A DNA stretch of 13,776 bases from positions 6,941 through 20,716 of the forward strand of contig MGOD01000044.1 in assembly GCA_001795245.1 (NCBI GenBank). The letters run 5' to 3'. Below are positions 5,807 through 12,935 of this stretch, in pieces (positions within the stretch are counted from its first letter, which is position 1; each line of letters starts with the position of its first letter). The position numbers and the translations under genes are program-made. The DNA comes from Chloroflexi bacterium RBG_16_70_13 (GTDB lineage Bacteria > Chloroflexota > Limnocylindria > Limnocylindrales > CSP1-4). The notes under the pieces are model-generated. The model worked only from the letters and a program-made list of their open reading frames with translations, had not been told where the DNA came from and made no database searches.

Positions 5807-7741
5807 TCAGTTCGACTGGTAGAAGTTGCCGCGCTCCAGGAGATCGAAGTTCCGGTAGTCCTTGTCGATCCCATAGTGGAGCTGCAGGTAGTACTTGACG
5901 ATCTCGGTCGCGGCGTTGCCCCTCGTCCGCGAGTCGTAGGCGAAGGCAAGCACGGCGAGCTCCGACTCCGTCCCCGCGACCGCCTTCATGCCGGTCGGAT
6001 CGGCCGCCGTTTTGGCGGGGTCCTTCGGGACGAACGCCACGAACCAGGAGTGGAAGGGGAGTCGGCCCTGCGCGTCCCTCGTCCCGAACTCGGCCGTGCC
6101 GGACTTGCCAGCGACGACGATCGGGAGATCCACGAGGTTGTACGTGTGGCGGATGAGGACGACGTTCCGGGCGGCCTGGCGCATCGTCCTGAGCACCGAC
6201 GGATCGACGTCGAGCTCGTGGAGGACGGTGGGCTCGTAGGCCTGCACGACGTTGCCCTCGGCGTCGAGGACGTTCCTGACGACGCGCGGCTCGTAGAGCG
6301 TGCCGCCGTTCGCGAGCGCCGTGTAGGCGTTGATCAGCTGGAGCGGGGTCACGACGTCGTAGCCCTGGCCGATCCCGGCCTGGTAGACCTCGCCAGGATA
6401 GATCTCCGTGCCGAGGGTCTCGAGCTTCCACTGGTTCGACGGCACGATCCCCGAGACCTCGCCGGGAAGGTCGACCCCGGTCGGCTCGCCGAACCCGTAC
6501 TCGCCCGCCCAGTGGGCCAGTCGATCGATGCCGAGCATGCCGGCGACCTGGAAGAAGTACGTGTCGCTCGAATGGCCGAAGCCGCACATCATGTTGCAGG
6601 CCCCGAAACCACGGCGGTTCCAGTCGTAGAAGCGGGTCGAGCCGAGGGTCAGGTATCCCTTCGTCGCGAGCTTGGTCGTCGCCTTGATCTCCCCATCCGC
6701 GAGGCCACCGGTCCCGGCCACGAGCTTGTAGGTGGACCCGGGCGGGAAGTGCTCAGCGATCGCCCCGTTCGTGAGTGGCTTGTTCGGGTTCGCGACCAGG
6801 GCCTCGTAGTCTGCGTTGCTGATCCCGTGGGCGAAGAGGTTGTCGTCGTACGTCGGCAGGCTGACCATCGCCAGGACCTCGCCGGTCTGGGGGTTCATGA
6901 CGATGACGACGCCGCGCTTGAGGCCGGCCTCGCTCATGCCCCATTCGAGGGCTTGCTGCGCCCAGCGCTGCGCCTGCACGTCGATCGTCAGCTCGAGCGA
7001 ATTACCGGGCACGGGCTCGGCGAGGGTCCGCAGGACCTGGATCTTGCGGCCCTGGGCGTCCTTCTCGATGCTCTCCACGCCGTACGTGCCGCGGAGCACG
7101 GCCTCGTACTCCGCTTCGACACCCGTCGCCCCGAGCAGGTCGTCCGGCAGGTAGCCCTCGGGCTTGAGCTCCTGGAGCTGCACGGCGTTGATCGGCCCGG
7201 TGTACCCGATGACCTGCGAGAGGAGCGAACCCGTCACGTAGTCGCGACGCGATTCGACGACGACCTCCACGCCCGGCAGGTCGAGGCGGGACTCCGAGAT
7301 GAAGTTCGCGACGCCCGGGTCGACGTCCGACGCGATCCGAACGAGGTCGAACCGGGATCCGGGGTTGGAGTCGATGGCAATGTTGATGTCCGCGGGGTCA
7401 AGTCCGAGGAGTGCCGCGAGGCGCCCGACGACCTCGGGCCGGCGGTCCTCCGGCAGGTCGGCGGGCCGAACCTTCACCGAGTAGCCCGGGACGTTCGTGA
7501 CGAGCGGAACGCCGTTGCGGTCGTAGATGACCCCGCGGGTCGACGGGATGGCCTGGTTGACGGTCCGGTTGTACTCGGCCAGGGCGACGAAACGCCCCCC
7601 ACTGGCGATCTGGAGAGCGAAGAGTCGGGCGGTCAGCACCGACGCTGCGAGGATTACCGCGAGACCAAACGCGACGAAACGGATCGGCGACCGCCCATCC
7701 CTGGCTCGCCGGCTGACGAACTGGAGCTCGGTCGTGCTCAC
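5807..7741 (-). CDS. mrdA: MrdA / PBP2, peptidoglycan D,D-transpeptidase for elongation
   Basis: This 644-residue class B penicillin-binding protein cross-links peptidoglycan during cell elongation. One N-terminal membrane anchor (about residues 21-46) is followed by the dimerisation domain with STRGVIYDRNGVPL (67-80) and GATGVEAEYEAVLRGTYG (204-221), then the transpeptidase domain. Catalytic motifs are FPPGSTYKL with nucleophile S336 and K339, SSDTYFFQ (391-398, the SxD variant common in PBP2) and GKSGTAEFG (545-553). GQGYDVVTPLQ (458-468) is also typical. A CNMMC pair (C382, C386) sits just before the second motif and could form a disulfide or bind metal. The length is normal for PBP2. The GTG start shares GTGA with the mreD stop; GAGGAG lies about 11 bases upstream. 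rodA follows after 7 bases, giving the classic PBP2-RodA pair. Confidence 0.96.
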   Translation of the reverse strand: MSTTELQFVSRRARDGRSPIRFVAFGLAVILAASVLTARLFALQIASGGRFVALAEYNRTVNQAIPSTRGVIYDRNGVPLVTNVPGYSVKVRPADLPEDRRPEVVGRLAALLGLDPADINIAIDSNPGSRFDLVRIASDVDPGVANFISESRLDLPGVEVVVESRRDYVTGSLLSQVIGYTGPINAVQLQELKPEGYLPDDLLGATGVEAEYEAVLRGTYGVESIEKDAQGRKIQVLRTLAEPVPGNSLELTIDVQAQRWAQQALEWGMSEAGLKRGVVIVMNPQTGEVLAMVSLPTYDDNLFAHGISNADYEALVANPNKPLTNGAIAEHFPPGSTYKLVAGTGGLADGEIKATTKLATKGYLTLGSTRFYDWNRRGFGACNMMCGFGHSSDTYFFQVAGMLGIDRLAHWAGEYGFGEPTGVDLPGEVSGIVPSNQWKLETLGTEIYPGEVYQAGIGQGYDVVTPLQLINAYTALANGGTLYEPRVVRNVLDAEGNVVQAYEPTVLHELDVDPSVLRTMRQAARNVVLIRHTYNLVDLPIVVAGKSGTAEFGTRDAQGRLPFHSWFVAFVPKDPAKTAADPTGMKAVAGTESELAVLAFAYDSRTRGNAATEIVKYYLQLHYGIDKDYRNFDLLERGNFYQSN

Positions 7742-8238
7742 CAGTCCACCCGCTCCTCGACCATCCGGCGGTCCCGGATCGACACGACGAGTGGACCGAA
7801 GACGAGGCCGAGGACGGCGTCATACGCAGCGCCCGGCATCAGCAGCGCCACGGGATCAGCGGGCGTGACGGGCGGGCGAATGGCGGCGAGGAGCGCGAAG
7901 AGGATCATCGAATACACGAGGCTCAGGATCGGGATAGCGATGATCGGCGCGAGGGGCCGAATGCGGACGAACGATCGACCAACGAGGCTGGCGCCGCCGA
8001 TCGAAACGAGCAGTGCGAACGCAGAGACACCCAGCGGTCGATCGGCGAAGCTGTCGAGCGCGATACCTCCCACGAATGCCCAGGTCAGACCGCTCTCGAT
8101 CCCGATCGCGATCGTCCAGATGACCCCGAAGACGAGCACCGGGTGCGGATACGCCGCTCCGATCCAAAGGTATGGCACGAGGCTGAGCTCCACGAGGGCG
8201 GCAGCCGTCGCTCCAACCGCGGCGAGAAGGTGGCTCAT
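7738..8238 (-). CDS. mreD: MreD, rod shape-determining membrane protein
   Basis: This 166-residue protein is almost entirely hydrophobic, with five or six membrane segments, and matches MreD in size and in the motif GGIALDSFADRPLGVSAF (57-74), comparable to the G-LLD-L---PLG--A signature of the family. MreD is a component of the elongasome that links MreB/MreC to the PBP2-RodA synthase. Identification rests on this motif plus position directly upstream of mrdA and rodA. The C-terminus is basic then acidic (SIRDRRMVEERVDW) and probably cytoplasmic. The ATG at 8238 has only a distant GAGGA (about 14 bases upstream), so initiation may be weak. It is the first gene of the minus-strand block. mreB and mreC, which normally precede mreD, are absent upstream, where the divergent parA intergenic region begins. 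Confidence 0.88.
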   Translation of the reverse strand: MSHLLAAVGATAAALVELSLVPYLWIGAAYPHPVLVFGVIWTIAIGIESGLTWAFVGGIALDSFADRPLGVSAFALLVSIGGASLVGRSFVRIRPLAPIIAIPILSLVYSMILFALLAAIRPPVTPADPVALLMPGAAYDAVLGLVFGPLVVSIRDRRMVEERVDW

Positions 8239-8327
8239 GTGAGCGGCGCTGATCCTCGGGTGCCGGCCTGGTCACGGGAACGGGATCGGCGCACCCGACG
8301 ACGGACGGCCGGCGACGTCCGCGCCGA

Positions 8328-8356
8328 AGTATCCCACGGGTCCCCGGGCCGGGCAA
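8328..8356 (-). promoter_or_regulatory. Candidate promoter of the mreD-mrdA-rodA block
   Basis: On the minus strand TTGCCC (8356-8351) and GATACT (8333-8328) are separated by exactly 17 bases. Each matches four of six bases of the sigma-70 consensus. Transcription would begin near 8321, leaving a leader of about 80 bases before the mreD ATG. The match is moderate and has not been tested against background. Confidence 0.33.
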
Positions 8357-8460
8357 TGAGCGGACGGGCCGGTCCTCGGAGCCGCCGCGGCCGCCCGGCA
8401 ACGCGCCCATCAGCCGCGCTCCAGGGAATGCCGAGGCGTCTCTGGCCCGACGTCGTGGGG

Positions 8461-8476
8461 TGTTTCACGTGAAACA
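8461..8476. promoter_or_regulatory. parS: parS centromere site (perfect 16-bp palindrome)
   Basis: TGTTTCACGTGAAACA is a perfect inverted repeat and is identical to the consensus chromosomal parS site bound by ParB across bacteria. ParB loads here, binds CTP and slides onto flanking DNA to form the partition complex. The site lies 237 bases upstream of parA, whose operon encodes its cognate ParA and ParB, and 223 bases upstream of mreD on the other side. I saw no second copy, exact or near-exact, in the window. Confidence 0.97.
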
Positions 8477-8668
8477 TAGCCCCCGGTCCTCGATCAGCCT
8501 GGCCGGCTACGAGCTGGGCCAGCGACGCCACGATGGCTGCTCGGAAGCCCCTGGTGATCCGCGGTGAAGCGCTCCGTGAGAGACTCCCGCGGCCCGTCTC
8601 CAGGCTCGCCACGCCGCGATCGCCCGATCGGGGGCAGGAGCCGGCGAGGCCGTTCGGAAGGGCCGAAA

Positions 8669-8677
8669 TGCTAGAAT
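8669..8677 (+). promoter_or_regulatory. Candidate extended -10 promoter of parA
   Basis: TGCTAGAAT at 8669-8677 fits the extended -10 form TGnTAnnaT, with TAGAAT as hexamer. It sits in a locally AT-richer patch that is unusual for this window. No convincing -35 element is seen at 16-18 bases upstream, which is common for extended -10 promoters. The predicted start near 8684 gives a leader of about 30 bases to the parA GTG. Confidence 0.4.
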
Positions 8678-8712
8678 TCAATCCTGTGATTCACCATCGG
8701 CCGGGGACCTAG

Positions 8713-9588
8713 GTGGGCCGCACGATCGCCTGTGCAAACCAGAAGGGCGGCGTCGGCAAGACCACCACGGTCGTCAATCTCTCGAGCTATCTCGCCTTGG
8801 CAGGCGACCGCGTCCTCGTCATCGATCTCGACCCGCAGGGCAACGCCACGAGCGGGTTGGGCGGCGATCGCTCGGGGGCAGCGTCCGTGTACGAAGCCAT
8901 CGTCGACGAGCAGGCCCTCGAGTCCCTGATCCAGCCCACGGCAGTCCCCGGCCTGGACCTCGTGCCCTCCTCGATTGCCCTCGCCGGCGCCGAAGTGGAG
9001 CTGGCGCCGCTGGAGCAGCGCGAGCGCCGCCTCGGGCGACTGCTCGCCCCGATCGCCGATCGCTATGACCACCTGGTCATCGACTGCCCGCCGTCCCTCG
9101 GCCTGCTGACGGTAAACGCCCTCACGGCAGCCGACGGCACGCTCATACCGATCCAGTGCGAGTACTACGCTCTCGAGGGCCTGACCCAGCTCATTGCCAC
9201 GATCAACCTCGTCCGCGACCACCTGAATCCCGAGCTGGCCGTCGACGGCGCCGTCCTGACGATGTTCGATGGCCGAACGAACCTGTCGGCCCAGGTGGCC
9301 GCCGAGGTCCGCGCTCACCTTGGTGATCGCGTCTTCGAGACGGTGATCCCGCGAAGCGTGAGGCTGTCGGAGGCGCCGAGCCACGGCCGGCCGATCCACC
9401 TCTACGCGCCGGCCTCGCCCGGCGCCACCGCCTATCGGGCGCTGGCCGAGGAGTTCCGCCGCGCGTCCGGCCGGCGGCGCGGCGCCGATCAAGCGGCCCA
9501 GGATTCCGCGCATGACCTCCCGACGGACACCGTCCCAGTTGATGCCGGCGCCCAGGGATCCCAGGTTGCCGAGGCCATGGTCGCGTGA
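8713..9588 (+). CDS. parA: ParA, chromosome-partitioning ATPase
   Basis: This 291-residue ParA/Soj-type ATPase dimerises on ATP, binds nucleoid DNA nonspecifically and is stimulated by ParB to move parS regions apart. It has the deviant Walker A motif NQKGGVGKTTT (9-19) with both signature lysines, the Walker A' VIDLDPQGNATSGLG (36-50) and Walker B LVIDCPPSLGLLTVNAL (121-137). RSVRLSEAPSHGRPI (214-228) is typical of chromosomal ParA. There is no N-terminal helix-turn-helix, which separates it from plasmid P1-type ParA. The core ends near residue 252; about 40 further residues, polar and Ala/Asp-rich, form an unusual tail. It starts at a GTG preceded by GGGGA at 8703-8707 with 5-base spacing. 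The stop overlaps the parB start, so the two are translationally coupled. Confidence 0.97.
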   Translation: MGRTIACANQKGGVGKTTTVVNLSSYLALAGDRVLVIDLDPQGNATSGLGGDRSGAASVYEAIVDEQALESLIQPTAVPGLDLVPSSIALAGAEVELAPLEQRERRLGRLLAPIADRYDHLVIDCPPSLGLLTVNALTAADGTLIPIQCEYYALEGLTQLIATINLVRDHLNPELAVDGAVLTMFDGRTNLSAQVAAEVRAHLGDRVFETVIPRSVRLSEAPSHGRPIHLYAPASPGATAYRALAEEFRRASGRRRGADQAAQDSAHDLPTDTVPVDAGAQGSQVAEAMVA

Positions 9589-10451
9589 TGAGCGAGCCCT
9601 CGGATCGGCCCCAGGGCCTGGGTCGTGGTCTCGCGGCCCTCATCCCGCAACGGGCACCGCAGGCCGCCGGGTCCATCGAGATCGGCCTCGACCGCATCGC
9701 AGCCAACCCGCGTCAGCCCAGGACCCGGATCGACCCGGCGGCTCTTGCAACGCTCGCCGCGAGCATCCGCGAGCACGGCGTGATCCAGCCGATCCTCGTG
9801 ACCGAGACGATCGACGGCTACCGGCTCGTGGCCGGGGAACGGCGGGTCGAGGCGGCCCGCCTGGCCGGCCTGACGCGGATCCCGGCCGTCGTCCGTCAGC
9901 TGGCCGACCGCGAGCAGCTCGAGCTCGCGCTGGTCGAGAATCTCCAGCGCGAGGATCTTGATCCGCTCGAGGCCGCGCGTGCCTACCAGCAGCTGATGGA
10001 CGACTTCGGCTTCACCCAGGACCGACTCGCCGAGCGTGTCGGACGGGCCCGCTCCACGGTCGCGAACACGCTTCGCCTGCTCGACCTCCACGAATCCGTC
10101 CAGGGCGCGGTCGCCGACGGCGCGATCACCGAGGGCCACGGGCGGGCCATCGGCGGCCTCCCGCCGGAGATCCAGGAGAAGATCGTCGAGACCGTGGTCG
10201 AACGGGACCTCTCCGTGCGCCAGACCGAGGAGCTCGTCCGCCGCCTGCGCGAGCCCCGCCCCGAGCGCATCGGCCCGGTGCGGCGCACGGCCGACCCCGA
10301 CCTGGAGCGCGTCGAGGAGGACTTGCGGCGTGCCCTCGGGACCAAGGTCCGGCTCGCTCGCTCGCGACGTGGGGGGCGCATCGTCATCGAGTACTACAGC
10401 GACGAGGAGCTCGGCCGCCTCTACGAGCGGCTGATCGGAGGAAGTGCGTGA
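9588..10451 (+). CDS. parB: ParB, centromere-binding CTPase
   Basis: This 287-residue ParB/Spo0J protein binds parS, hydrolyses CTP, spreads along DNA and activates ParA. The N-terminal ParA-interaction motif GLGRGLAALIP (10-20) is intact. The CTP-binding domain shows IAANPRQPR (37-45), SIREHGVIQPILV (59-71), YRLVAGERRVEAARLAGL (78-95) with the GERR box, and ENLQREDLDPLEAARAYQ (117-134). The helix-turn-helix domain includes FTQDRLAERVGRARSTVANT (142-161). Residues 235-287 form the C-terminal dimerisation domain. GHGRAIGG (183-190) replaces the commoner GHARAL form. I chose ATG 9588, which shares one base with the parA stop; GTG 9585 adds one residue and would give a GTGA overlap. The natural target site lies upstream of parA. 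Confidence 0.96.
   Translation: MSEPSDRPQGLGRGLAALIPQRAPQAAGSIEIGLDRIAANPRQPRTRIDPAALATLAASIREHGVIQPILVTETIDGYRLVAGERRVEAARLAGLTRIPAVVRQLADREQLELALVENLQREDLDPLEAARAYQQLMDDFGFTQDRLAERVGRARSTVANTLRLLDLHESVQGAVADGAITEGHGRAIGGLPPEIQEKIVETVVERDLSVRQTEELVRRLREPRPERIGPVRRTADPDLERVEEDLRRALGTKVRLARSRRGGRIVIEYYSDEELGRLYERLIGGSA
10437..10443 (+). promoter_or_regulatory. Strong ribosome binding site for gyrB
   Basis: GGAGGAA lies inside the last codons of parB, with six bases between GGAGG and the gyrB GTG at 10448. It is the best Shine-Dalgarno in the window and fixes the gyrB start at the GTG that overlaps the parB stop as GTGA. Confidence 0.75.
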
Positions 10452-12424
10452 CCGAGCCCAACCGGGCCGCCGACCCAGCAACGACCACCGCACCGCCGAG
10501 GGGTCGCCGCAAGGCGGCCACCGGCTCCGACTACACGGCCGCGAGCATCCAGGTCCTCGAGGGCCTGGAGGCCGTCCGGCGCCGGCCCGGAATGTACATC
10601 GGGTCGACCGACATCCGCGGGCTCCACCACCTGATCTGGGAGGTCGTGGACAACTCGATCGACGAGGCCATGGCCGGCCAAGCGACGACGATCCGGGTGA
10701 CGATCAAGCCCGACAACACCGTCGAGGTCATCGACGACGGTCGGGGCGTTCCGGTCGGCAAGCATGCGACCGGCAAGGATGCCCTCGAGGTCGTCCACAC
10801 GGTCCTCCACGCCGGCGGCAAGTTCGGCGGCGGCGGTTACAAGGTCTCGGGCGGGCTCCACGGCGTCGGCGTGAGCGTCGTGAACGCCCTGTCGGACTTC
10901 CTGCGCGTGGAATCGGCGCGTGACGGACACGTCTGGACCCAGGAGTACAAGCGCGGCAAGCCGAGCAACCCGGTCAAGAAGCTCGGGCCGCAGGGCACCC
11001 GTCGAGGCACGCGAACGGTCTTCCATGCCGATCCGGAGATGTTCGAGACCATCGAGTACTCGTTCGACACCGTGTCACAGCGCCTCCGCGAGTCCGCCTA
11101 CCTGACGAAGGGCGTCTGGATCACGCTCATCGACGAGCGGGCCGACCGCGAGCGGTCGTTCTACTTCGAGGGCGGCCTCCAGTCGTTCGTCCGGCACCTG
11201 AACCGGAACAAGGAGGCCCTCCACGCCCGGCCGATCTACGTCGAGCGCAAGCAGGGCTCGACGGCCGTGGAGGTCGCCCTCCAGTACAACGACACGTACA
11301 CGGAGAACGTCCTCGCCTTTGCCAACAACATCAACACCGTCGACGGCGGGACGCATGTCACCGGGTTCCGGGCCGCCCTCACGAGCTCCCTCAATGACTG
11401 GGCCCACAAGGCGGGCGTGCTCAAGGACGCGGACGGCAACCTCTCGGGCGACGACGTTCGCGAGGGCCTGACGGCCGTCATCAGCGTGAAGCTGACCGAC
11501 CCTCAGTTCGAGGGCCAGACGAAGGCCAAGCTCGGCAATGCCGAGGTCAAGGGCCAGGTCCAGACCGCGGTCACCGACAGCCTCACCCAGTATCTCGAGG
11601 AGAACCCCGGCGACGGCCGCCGGATCATCGAGAAATGCCTCACCGCGGCACGGGCGCGGGAAGCGGCCCGCAAGGCACGCGACCTGGTCATCCGCAAGGG
11701 TGCCCTCGACGGCCTGTCATTGCCCGGCAAGCTCGCCGACTGCCAGGAGCGCGATCCCGCCCGAAGCGAGCTCTTCATCGTGGAGGGCGATTCGGCCGGC
11801 GGCTCGGCCAAGCAGGGCCGCGACCGGCGCTTCCAGGCGATCCTTCCGTTGCGCGGCAAGGTCCTGAACGTCGAAAAGGCGCGCCTCGACAAGATCGTTG
11901 CCAGCGAGAATGTCCGACCGCTGATCATCGCCCTCGGTGCCGGCATCGAGGGCATCGGCGACAGCTTCGACCTCTCGAAGCTCCGCTACCACCGGGTGAT
12001 CATCATGACCGACGCGGACGTCGACGGCGCCCACATCCGGACCCTGCTCCTGACCCTCTTCTACCGGTTCATGCCGCAGGTCATCGACGCCGGCTTCCTG
12101 TACATCGCCCAGCCGCCGCTCTACCGGGTCTCAACGGGCAAGGTCACGAAATACGCCCATTCGGACCGCGAGCGCGACCGGATCGTCAAGGAGATGAACG
12201 TCAAGAACATCTCCGTCCAGCGCTTCAAGGGCCTCGGCGAGATGAACGCCGATCAGCTCTGGGAGACGACGATGAACCCGGAGACGCGCGTCCTCCTGCG
12301 GGCCGAGATCGACGACGCCGCCGAGGCCGACTCGATCTTCACGATGCTGATGGGCGAGAAGGTCGCACCACGCAAGGAGTTCATCAAGAGCGAGGCTCGG
12401 AAGGTTCGCAACCTTGACGTCTGA
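10448..12424 (+). CDS. gyrB: DNA gyrase subunit B
   Basis: This 658-residue type IIA topoisomerase ATPase subunit forms an A2B2 gyrase with GyrA (not in this window) to introduce negative supercoils. The GHKL ATPase domain shows EVVDNSIDEAMAG (65-77), VIDDGRGVPVGKH (94-106), and HAGGKFGGGGYKVSGGLHGV (121-140). The transducer includes FANNINTVDGGTHVTGFRAA (291-310) and QTKAKLGNAEVKG (357-369). The TOPRIM domain has SELFIVEGDSAGGSAKQGRD (440-459) with the catalytic glutamate, and IIMTDADVDGAHIRTLLL (518-535) with the metal-binding DxDxD. QRFKGLGEMNADQLWETTMN (591-610) and the end ARKVRNLDV are typical of GyrB. The length suits GyrB without the large insertion of E. coli. Residues 1-30 are a variable polar extension. 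ParE of topoisomerase IV is the alternative, but the C-terminus favours GyrB. Confidence 0.96.
   Translation: MTEPNRAADPATTTAPPRGRRKAATGSDYTAASIQVLEGLEAVRRRPGMYIGSTDIRGLHHLIWEVVDNSIDEAMAGQATTIRVTIKPDNTVEVIDDGRGVPVGKHATGKDALEVVHTVLHAGGKFGGGGYKVSGGLHGVGVSVVNALSDFLRVESARDGHVWTQEYKRGKPSNPVKKLGPQGTRRGTRTVFHADPEMFETIEYSFDTVSQRLRESAYLTKGVWITLIDERADRERSFYFEGGLQSFVRHLNRNKEALHARPIYVERKQGSTAVEVALQYNDTYTENVLAFANNINTVDGGTHVTGFRAALTSSLNDWAHKAGVLKDADGNLSGDDVREGLTAVISVKLTDPQFEGQTKAKLGNAEVKGQVQTAVTDSLTQYLEENPGDGRRIIEKCLTAARAREAARKARDLVIRKGALDGLSLPGKLADCQERDPARSELFIVEGDSAGGSAKQGRDRRFQAILPLRGKVLNVEKARLDKIVASENVRPLIIALGAGIEGIGDSFDLSKLRYHRVIIMTDADVDGAHIRTLLLTLFYRFMPQVIDAGFLYIAQPPLYRVSTGKVTKYAHSDRERDRIVKEMNVKNISVQRFKGLGEMNADQLWETTMNPETRVLLRAEIDDAAEADSIFTMLMGEKVAPRKEFIKSEARKVRNLDV
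12399..12404 (+). promoter_or_regulatory. Ribosome binding site deciding a TTG start
   Basis: GGAAGG sits nine bases before TTG 12414, inside the end of gyrB. No ATG or GTG in the thioesterase frame lies between here and the conserved cysteine motif, so this site supports the TTG start. Confidence 0.5.
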
Positions 12425-12935
12425 GAGCCGGCCGGCCACCGAGATCGCCGGGCGGGCCTTTCGCTTCGAGCCCCACCGCTGCTTCGCCTGCGGCGAGCTC
12501 AACGAGCACGGCCTGCGCCTCGAGCTCCATGCCGATCGCGACGGCTGCCGCACCGAGCTCAGCCTCGATCAGCGATTCCAGGGCTGGGAGGACGTCGCCC
12601 ACGGCGGCATCCTGTGCACGATCCTCGACGAGGTGATGGCCTGGTCCGTGATCGGGCGGGGTACGTGGGGCGTGACCGCCAGGATGGCCGTGGAGTTCCG
12701 GCGACCGGTCCGGGTCGGGCGGGCCATCCGGGCCGAGGGGTACGTGGCCGAGTCCGGCCGGCGGCTTTTCCGGACGACCGGACGCATCCTTGACGCCGAG
12801 ACCGACGAGGTCCTGGCCACCGCCGAGGGAACCTACGTCGCGGCGCCGCCCGAGCGGCTGGCCGAGCTGCAGGCCCGGTACCGACTCCGGCCCGTCGGCG
12901 CGCCGGCCTATGCACCCGACCAGGTGGACCGGTGA
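12414..12935 (+). CDS. PaaI-type hotdog-fold thioesterase
   Basis: This 173-residue protein belongs to the PaaI/4HBT acyl-CoA thioesterase group with a hotdog fold. It has the N-terminal CFACGELNEHGLRLEL (23-38), matching the CF-CG--N--GL-L opening seen in many members, then the core helix motif VAHGGILCTILDEVMAWSVI (61-80), where HGG and the following aspartate/glutamate (D72, E73) correspond to the usual active-site region. RMAVEFRRPVRVGRAIRAEG (90-109) is the typical central strand pair. The last 25-30 residues are a variable tail. The substrate is unknown; such enzymes hydrolyse acyl-CoA or aryl-acyl-CoA thioesters in the cytoplasm. It starts at TTG, overlapping gyrB by 11 bases, and ends overlapping the next gene by 4 bases, so it appears to be co-translated with gyrB although no functional link is known. 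Confidence 0.88.
   Translation: MTSESRPATEIAGRAFRFEPHRCFACGELNEHGLRLELHADRDGCRTELSLDQRFQGWEDVAHGGILCTILDEVMAWSVIGRGTWGVTARMAVEFRRPVRVGRAIRAEGYVAESGRRLFRTTGRILDAETDEVLATAEGTYVAAPPERLAELQARYRLRPVGAPAYAPDQVDR

Larger units (their letters stand above)
8239..8712. other. Divergent intergenic region between mreD and parA, carrying parS
   Basis: This 474-base stretch is the only gene-free interval over 300 bases. It holds a perfect parS palindrome, a candidate sigma-70-type promoter for the mreD block and an extended -10 promoter in front of parA. Short frames exist on both strands, including several that read MFHVKH through parS, but their codon use does not resemble the neighbouring genes. I see no tRNA, no rsmG (gidB), and no cluster of DnaA boxes or AT-rich unwinding segment that would mark oriC. 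Confidence 0.8.

Noticed and set aside
5765..8242. An 825-codon open frame on the plus strand across mreD, mrdA and rodA
   Set aside because: It is antisense to three clearly recognisable genes. High GC with strong third-position bias leaves the opposite strand free of stops, and the translation shows no domain and is rich in Arg, Asp and Val.
8460..8567. A 35-codon plus-strand frame starting GTG at parS (MFHVKH...), possibly a remnant of rsmG
   Set aside because: rsmG genes often start at parS, but nothing after the palindrome-encoded residues resembles RsmG, and the frame stops quickly.
8235..8681. A minus-strand frame of 148 codons through parS
   Set aside because: The MFHVKH stretch comes from reading the parS palindrome. 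The rest is low-complexity Arg/Ser/Gly/Pro with no recognisable fold, and it overlaps the candidate mreD promoter.
8533..8712. A 59-codon frame beginning MAARKPLVIRGEALRE and ending directly before the parA GTG
   Set aside because: About 27 percent of codons end in A or T, unlike neighbouring genes, and the candidate parA promoter lies inside it. No ribosome site is seen. A leader peptide is not excluded but not supported.
8239..8712. Chromosome replication origin near parS and gyrB
   Set aside because: I found no cluster of DnaA boxes and no AT-rich unwinding element, and dnaA is not in the window. parS sites lie near origins in general, but that does not place oriC here.
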